A model generated the notes under the pieces. The model did no database searches. It saw only the letters and a list, made by a program, of their open reading frames with translations, and was not told the origin of the DNA. The translations under genes and the position numbers were made by a program. A stretch of DNA of 64,000 nt, from NCBI GenBank assembly GCA_016191785.1, contig JACPVJ010000119.1, forward strand, positions 105,460-169,459, in the 5' to 3' direction. Numbering within the stretch: position 1 is the first letter of the stretch; every line of letters begins with the position of its first letter. Source of the DNA: Myxococcales bacterium (GTDB taxonomy: Bacteria; Myxococcota_A; Polyangia; Polyangiales; Polyangiaceae). Positions 59,941 to 64,000 of this stretch are shown in pieces.

Positions 59941-60090
59941 GACAGCCGAATCCCGCCGCAAGGCGGGAGCCGGGCCTGGGTGCCAGCACGAATGCTTCGG
60001 GCTGGCTCGGGGAGAAGGGAGAAATCCCCGGGGCACCTCGCTCCGATTCCGACACCCCAGCGCGCATCCCAAGTGCGTGGACGCTCGGTA
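59941..60090 (+). promoter_or_regulatory. Structured leader of kup, possible c-di-AMP (ydaO-type) riboswitch
   Basis: The leader begins with GCCGAATCC (59945-59953), then a 7-bp stem TCCCGCC-GCAA-GGCGGGA closed by a GNRA loop. A second hairpin CCAGC/GCTGG (59983-60005) and GGGG-rich loop segments (CGGGGAGAA) follow, then a CCGATTCCGACA segment. The 5' GCCGAAUCC and purine-loop order resemble the ydaO-yuaA class, known to control K+ transporters. The downstream CUAACCUCG core of that class is missing, so assignment is tentative. Confidence 0.35.
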
Positions 60091-60109
60091 GGAAGTCGAG
60101 GAGCAAACA

Positions 60110-61984
60110 ATGAACGCATCGGCTACCGCCGACGTTGCGCCACAACGTCGCGAGTTTTTGGTCTTGTGTCTGGGCGCGCTGGGCGTCGTCTACGGCGACA
60201 TCGGCACCAGCCCGCTCTACGCGCTGCGCGAGTGTTTCGCGGGCGAGCACCGGTTGGCCGTCACGCCAGCCAACGTTCTAGGGATCCTGTCACTGGTGTT
60301 CTGGTCGCTCACACTCGTGGTGAGCGTGAAGTACCTGGCGTACGTGCTTCGAGCCGACAACCAGGGCGAAGGCGGCGTGCTGGCGCTCATGGCGCTGGCG
60401 CTCGACGCCAAACGATCGGCGGTGGTGATCGCGCTCGGGTTGTTTGGCGCGGCGCTGCTCTACGGCGACGGCATGATCACTCCGGCGATCAGCGTGCTCT
60501 CCTCGGTCGAGGGCCTCGAGCTGGTGACGCCTGGCGCGGCCCAATGGGTCGTGCCGATCACGCTGGCGATCTTGGTGCTGCTGTTCGCGGCGCAGCGCTT
60601 CGGCACCGCCAAGGTCGGCACCGTGTTCGGCCCCGTGATGATCCTGTGGTTCGCCACGCTCGGGGTGCTCGGCGTCTTCAACATCGGCAAGCACCCGGAC
60701 GTGCTCTTCGCGCTCTCGCCCCACCATGCAGTGGGGTTCTTCCGCGGCCACGGCCTGGCGGGTTTCTTGGTGCTCGGGTCGGTCTTCCTGGTGGTGACTG
60801 GGGGCGAGGCGCTCTACGCCGACATGGGTCACTTCGGCGCTGGCCCGATTCGCCGCACCTGGCTGCTGTTCGTCTGGCCGGCGCTGATGTCGAACTATCT
60901 GGGTCAGGGCGCGCTGCTCTTGGCGTCGCCCATGGCGGCGGACAGCCCGTTCTTCAAGCTGGCGCCCGGCTGGGCGCTGGTGCCGCTGGTCGTGCTCGCG
61001 GCGGCGGCCACGATCATCGCGTCGCAGGCGATGATCTCCGGAGCGTTCTCGCTGACCCGTCAGGCCATGATGCTCGGCTTCTGGCCGCGGGTGCGGGTGC
61101 TGCACACCTCGGCCGATCAGATCGGGCAGATCTACGTGCCGAGCACCAACTGGATGCTGATGGCCGCCACCGTCGGGCTGGTGCTCGGGTTTCGCACCTC
61201 GTCGGCGCTTGCGGCGGCGTACGGCATCGCCGTCACCACCACCATGGTGATCACCGCGCTCCTGGCGTTCGTCGTGGCGCGCCGCCGCTGGGGGGTCAGC
61301 CTGGGCGCCGCGCTGGCCGCGACCGCGGCGTTCCTGGTCGTCGACCTCGCGTTCTTCTCGGCCAATGCCGTCAAGATAGGCCAGGGCGGCTGGTTCCCGC
61401 TGGTGGTCGGCGCGCTGGTGTTTTTCGCCATGACCACCTGGAAGCGCGGCCGCGAAGTGCTCGGGGCGCGCATTCGCTCGCAGATCGTGCCGCTCGAGGA
61501 CTTCTTCGAGTTGATGAGGCTCGAGCGGCCAGAGCGCGTGCCCGGGCCGGCGGTGTTCATGGCCAGCAACTCCCAGGGGACGCCGCCCGCGCTGATGACC
61601 AACTTCCTGCACAACCGGGTGGTTCACGAGCAGGTGTTGCTCTTGACCGTGAAGATCACCGACCGCGCCCGTGAGCCGGACGAGGCGCGGGTCGAGGTCG
61701 AGCACCTGCCCATGGGCTTCACGCGGGTGGTGTTCAACCATGGGTTCATGGAGCAACTCGACGTTCCGGCGCTGCTCGATGCGCGCGGGCTCCTCTCGTT
61801 CTCTCGCGATCACACCACCTACTTCCTGGGGCGTGAGACCGTGCTGGCCGAGGGCCGTGAGGGCATGTCGCGCGCGCGGGAGCGCGTTTTCGCGTTCATG
61901 TCCAGAAACTCCCAGGGTGCCACCGCGCTCTTCTCCATCCCGCCCGATCGCGTGATGGAGGTCGGCGCGCAGGTCGCCCTCTAG
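60110..61984 (+). CDS. kup: Kup-family potassium uptake protein
   Basis: A K+:H+ symporter of the KUP/HAK/KT family. 624 residues, ~12 membrane helices in the first ~440, then a cytosolic C-domain. Hallmarks: GVVYGDIGTSPLYALRECF (residues 25-43), DNQGEGGVLALMALAL (~83-98), YGDGMITPAISVLSSVEGL near 120-138, and GGEALYADMGHFG near 229-241. Length matches E. coli Kup (622). ATG at 60110 follows GAGGAG. Expression is likely controlled by the long leader upstream. Confidence 0.96.
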   Translation: MNASATADVAPQRREFLVLCLGALGVVYGDIGTSPLYALRECFAGEHRLAVTPANVLGILSLVFWSLTLVVSVKYLAYVLRADNQGEGGVLALMALALDAKRSAVVIALGLFGAALLYGDGMITPAISVLSSVEGLELVTPGAAQWVVPITLAILVLLFAAQRFGTAKVGTVFGPVMILWFATLGVLGVFNIGKHPDVLFALSPHHAVGFFRGHGLAGFLVLGSVFLVVTGGEALYADMGHFGAGPIRRTWLLFVWPALMSNYLGQGALLLASPMAADSPFFKLAPGWALVPLVVLAAAATIIASQAMISGAFSLTRQAMMLGFWPRVRVLHTSADQIGQIYVPSTNWMLMAATVGLVLGFRTSSALAAAYGIAVTTTMVITALLAFVVARRRWGVSLGAALAATAAFLVVDLAFFSANAVKIGQGGWFPLVVGALVFFAMTTWKRGREVLGARIRSQIVPLEDFFELMRLERPERVPGPAVFMASNSQGTPPALMTNFLHNRVVHEQVLLLTVKITDRAREPDEARVEVEHLPMGFTRVVFNHGFMEQLDVPALLDARGLLSFSRDHTTYFLGRETVLAEGREGMSRARERVFAFMSRNSQGATALFSIPPDRVMEVGAQVAL

Positions 61985-62012
61985 GGGCTCACGGCGCCGG
62001 TGAGAGCACCGA

Positions 62013-62837
62013 TCACTCTGGCGCGAGCGGGGCGCCGAAGATCTTGAATTCGTCGACGACCCCGTTGGCGGGAGTCGGGTCGGACTCCTTCTCGGCGCCC
62101 ACGTAGAGCGAGCCCGAGACGCTCGTCGGCATCGCGATCGGGTATTTTGCCCGCTCGACGAAGGTCTTGACCTCGACTTTGTCGAACCAGACGCGCACCG
62201 CGGGCGCGCCCGCGGGCGTCTGGCCAGTGGACCAGGCGACGGTGATGCGGATCGGCTGGCCCACCACGAACGTGTACTGGTCGTGGGCAATCTTGGTGAA
62301 GTGAAAGGTCTGCTTGTCGTCCACCAAGATCACCTCGAACTGGTTCAGGTTCGAGAGGCTCGCCTTGCGGATCTTGATCCCGCCCTGGTTCCAGTTGGCG
62401 GTCGCGAACAGGTTGTAGATCTTGTCCAGCGTCTCCGGGTCGTCCGGCACGTACCAGAAGTCGATGGTCCCCGAGCCGAGCTTGATGTTCGACATCGGGT
62501 AGCTGACGAATTCTCCGGAGTCGTCGAGGAGGAACCCGGCGCTGCAGGCGCCAGGGGCGAAGGCGTCGGTCGGGTTGGACACGCCCGGCCCCGTGCCCGC
62601 ATTCGGCGCCTTGACCGAGGGCGCGTCGTTGAGCGTGGTGTGGAGCTTGATGGGCAGCCCGGAGACGAACCCGCAAGAAGGCCAAGGCGTCGTGCCGCCG
62701 GTGCCGCCAGTGCCGCCGGCGCCACCGCTGTTGCCGCCCGCACCGCCCGCGCCACCGGCGCCGCTGCCGCCACTGCCCCCCGTTGCACCGGCGAGCAGCA
62801 GCGGACCAAGCGACGCCGGCAGTGAAGCTACATTGCG
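62013..62837 (-). CDS. LamG-like lipoprotein, 5' end missing at the sequence joint
   Basis: The frame is open from 62,837 to the stop at 62,013 (274 codons), but no start codon lies at the 5' end; a TAG closes it at 62,838-62,840. The N-terminus reads LGPLLLAGATGG then a Gly/Ala linker, as in the other lipoproteins, but the Met and charged N-region are gone. The C-terminal ~190 residues form a LamG-type jelly roll (SGTIDFWYVPDDPETLDKIYNLF, then GVVDEFKIFGAPL). An internal GTG (62582) gives the part after the linker only. Truncation coincides with the composition jump at ~62,820. Confidence 0.65.
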   Translation of the reverse strand, partial: RNVASLPASLGPLLLAGATGGSGGSGAGGAGGAGGNSGGAGGTGGTGGTTPWPSCGFVSGLPIKLHTTLNDAPSVKAPNAGTGPGVSNPTDAFAPGACSAGFLLDDSGEFVSYPMSNIKLGSGTIDFWYVPDDPETLDKIYNLFATANWNQGGIKIRKASLSNLNQFEVILVDDKQTFHFTKIAHDQYTFVVGQPIRITVAWSTGQTPAGAPAVRVWFDKVEVKTFVERAKYPIAMPTSVSGSLYVGAEKESDPTPANGVVDEFKIFGAPLAPE

Positions 62838-63813
62838 CTACCAGATGTTCGAACCTTGCAGCAAGCAGGTAAAAATAAAAATGGGTTATATGGGTGATGT
62901 CAAAACCATGATGACCGGATTTTTTACCACCATGGAACCGGTATTTATGCCATACGCACCGGCGACCTTGAACCTGCGCGGCATCAATGTGTTGCAACGT
63001 TTGCGCACCAAAAAATATAACGACTTTTTTGAAAACCAGAAACCCAGTGATATCGCGCGTCTCGTAGGTGAGCGCCGCGACGAAGACCTGAATGCCCTGC
63101 GTTTGCCGATTCGTATCGAAACTATTCCCGAAGTAGTGGCGAACGAACGCGAGCTTGACCAGATCTCGCAACGCAATGAATACAGTATTGACTTCCTGTG
63201 GAAACTGGCACGTCGTGAAGGTTATGTGATCTCCATGGTGGAGCCGGAAAATGCCGACGAAGATCCGCATATTCTTTTTGCTCCATCGGAGCGTGGCCAG
63301 GCGCTTACAGACGAAATCTATGAATTAATACTTGGCCAGTCGTTAATTGATTTCAAGCCGCGCATTACCACGGCCAACCAGTTTAAATCCGTTACCGTCA
63401 ACAGCTGGAACCGCAATACCCAGGAAATGATCAGCGAAACCGTGAGTTTCGACGATCAGGAAATGCAGGAACTAAACGCCGATCTGCGTTACATGCTGTG
63501 CATGTGCGATGCCCGCGAAGAGCTGGTGGTGGATGAACCGCAATGGAATGAAAACCAGGCCAAACAACGCGCTACCGCTTTATTGCTGGATCAACAAAAG
63601 CAAATGGTCAAGGCCAGTGCCACAACCGTTGGCCTGCCATTGCTGAAAGCCGGACGTCATGTGCGCATTTCCGGCGTAGGCGCGCGTCTCAGTGGTGTGT
63701 ATTTCGTCACCAAAACCCAGCACATTTTTAATGACAGTGGCTACATCACCAAATTCGATGCGCGTCGTGAAAATGTACCGGCAGCCGGGGAGACAACACC
63801 ATGCAGAACCTGA
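62821..63813 (+). CDS. Phage late control D/VgrG-like baseplate hub protein, 5' end missing
   Basis: A 330-codon partial reading frame (stop 63811-63813). SKQVKIKMGYMGDVKTMMTGFFTTMEPVF near residue 18 is the gpD/VgrG hub signature (GYxGDxxxxFTGxI). NLRGINVLQRLRTKKYNDFF follows, and the rest is the typical hub-and-tail-domain alternation. The family normally has another ~40 residues in front, lost here. Codon use is mixed A/T-G/C, quite unlike the adjacent genome. Its stop overlaps the next gene. It belongs to a phage tail or extracellular contractile injection system of another source. Confidence 0.75.
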   Translation, partial: SEATLRYQMFEPCSKQVKIKMGYMGDVKTMMTGFFTTMEPVFMPYAPATLNLRGINVLQRLRTKKYNDFFENQKPSDIARLVGERRDEDLNALRLPIRIETIPEVVANERELDQISQRNEYSIDFLWKLARREGYVISMVEPENADEDPHILFAPSERGQALTDEIYELILGQSLIDFKPRITTANQFKSVTVNSWNRNTQEMISETVSFDDQEMQELNADLRYMLCMCDAREELVVDEPQWNENQAKQRATALLLDQQKQMVKASATTVGLPLLKAGRHVRISGVGARLSGVYFVTKTQHIFNDSGYITKFDARRENVPAAGETTPCRT

Positions 63814-64000
63814 TTAATGGCGTTGTCATCGGACGGGTTACCAATAATGCCGATCCGGATGGTCAGGGCAAGGTGGAAGTGGAATTTACTTCCCTCGGTG
63901 CTGGCGCGCCCAGACGCTGGTGCAGTGTCGCATCGGTGGCAGCCGGTAATGATCGCGGTATTTTTTTCATGCCGGAAAACACCGACGAAGTTCTTGTGGC
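63801..64000 (+). CDS. Phage baseplate assembly protein V / gp5-like OB-domain protein (3' end cut)
   Basis: Partial: 66 complete codons to the window edge. The ATG at 63801 overlaps the hub gene by 13 bp. The sequence (NLINGVVIGRVTNNADPDGQGKV, then WCSVASVAAGNDRGIFFMPE) is the OB-fold start of gpV/VgrG gp5-type spike proteins. Separate hub and spike genes are typical of P2-like phages and extracellular injection systems rather than fused VgrG of T6SS. Same low-GC codon use as its neighbour. Confidence 0.75.
   Translation, partial: MQNLINGVVIGRVTNNADPDGQGKVEVEFTSLGAGAPRRWCSVASVAAGNDRGIFFMPENTDEVLV

Larger units (their letters stand above)
59749..60109. other. Intergenic region and kup leader
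   Basis: 361 bp with no gene. The first ~110 bp are featureless, then a candidate promoter (59869-59897) and a structured leader lead up to kup. A GAGGAG ribosome site lies 6 nt before the kup ATG. Confidence 0.6.

Overview
The window is a high-G+C chromosomal stretch from a myxobacterium (Myxococcota, probably the Sorangium/Polyangium side). The signs are third-position G/C codon bias, about 18 lipoproteins with Gly-rich or Cys-rich linkers, an AgmX/PglI-type protein, MYXO-CTERM-like tails, and DUF4215-like Cys motifs. The last ~1.2 kb (from about 62,820) is different: A+T rises sharply, codon use changes, and it encodes phage-tail/contractile-injection baseplate proteins. The genes on both sides are cut at that point, so it is most simply an assembly chimera or a recent recombination joint.

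Layout. 1-5.1 kb: a membrane-anchored fragment, an acyl-CoA dehydrogenase, a Cys-rich lipoprotein, a WD40 lipoprotein and a small helical protein. 5.1-8.3 kb: a minus-strand operon of an LpoA-like lipoprotein, tsaE, a lone MlaE-type permease and the small helical protein. 8.3-12.7 kb: a VWA lipoprotein and sdhC-sdhA-sdhB plus a small beta-rich protein. 12.7-18 kb: a PilZ protein with a palindromic operator candidate, a large helical-repeat lipoprotein, an NlpC/P60-like protein and an AgmX/PglI-type protein with a good terminator. 18-24 kb: a secreted zinc peptidase, GNAT and alpha/beta hydrolase, and a trypsin-like protease. 23.3-28 kb: a TldD/TldE pair, an EAL protein and small genes. 28-30 kb: dnaA and a non-coding region with inverted DnaA boxes, a plausible oriC. 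30-38 kb: outer-membrane proteins, a CxxxY-type CcmE, hemE-hemG and a GNAT protein.

38-42 kb: an ATP-grasp enzyme paired with a CCYxxC lipoprotein, divergent from another lipoprotein across two adjacent palindromes, then tRNA-Gln(UUG) followed by six 51-bp tandem repeats. 42-49.4 kb: an ECF sigma factor with a membrane partner, three lipoproteins, a hybrid histidine kinase and a PP2C phosphatase. 49.4-54.5 kb: a degenerate HtrA-like PDZ protein, a Tat-type WD40 lipoprotein, rpiA and a papain-like lipoprotein. 54.5-60 kb: a LamG lipoprotein, a deletion-bearing SDR pseudogene, a CBM-like lipoprotein and an arylamine N-acetyltransferase. 60-62 kb: kup behind a long structured leader that may be a c-di-AMP (ydaO)-type riboswitch. 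62-62.84 kb: a lipoprotein truncated at the joint.

Working together: sdhCAB, ccmE, hemE-hemG and kup serve respiration, haem and potassium homeostasis. Most of the rest is cell-envelope display, secreted proteolysis and signalling (PilZ, EAL, histidine kinase, PP2C, ECF sigma). A recurring motif, a TAnnCT-like -10 box 6-8 nt before the start codon, suggests that many of these genes are transcribed without a leader.
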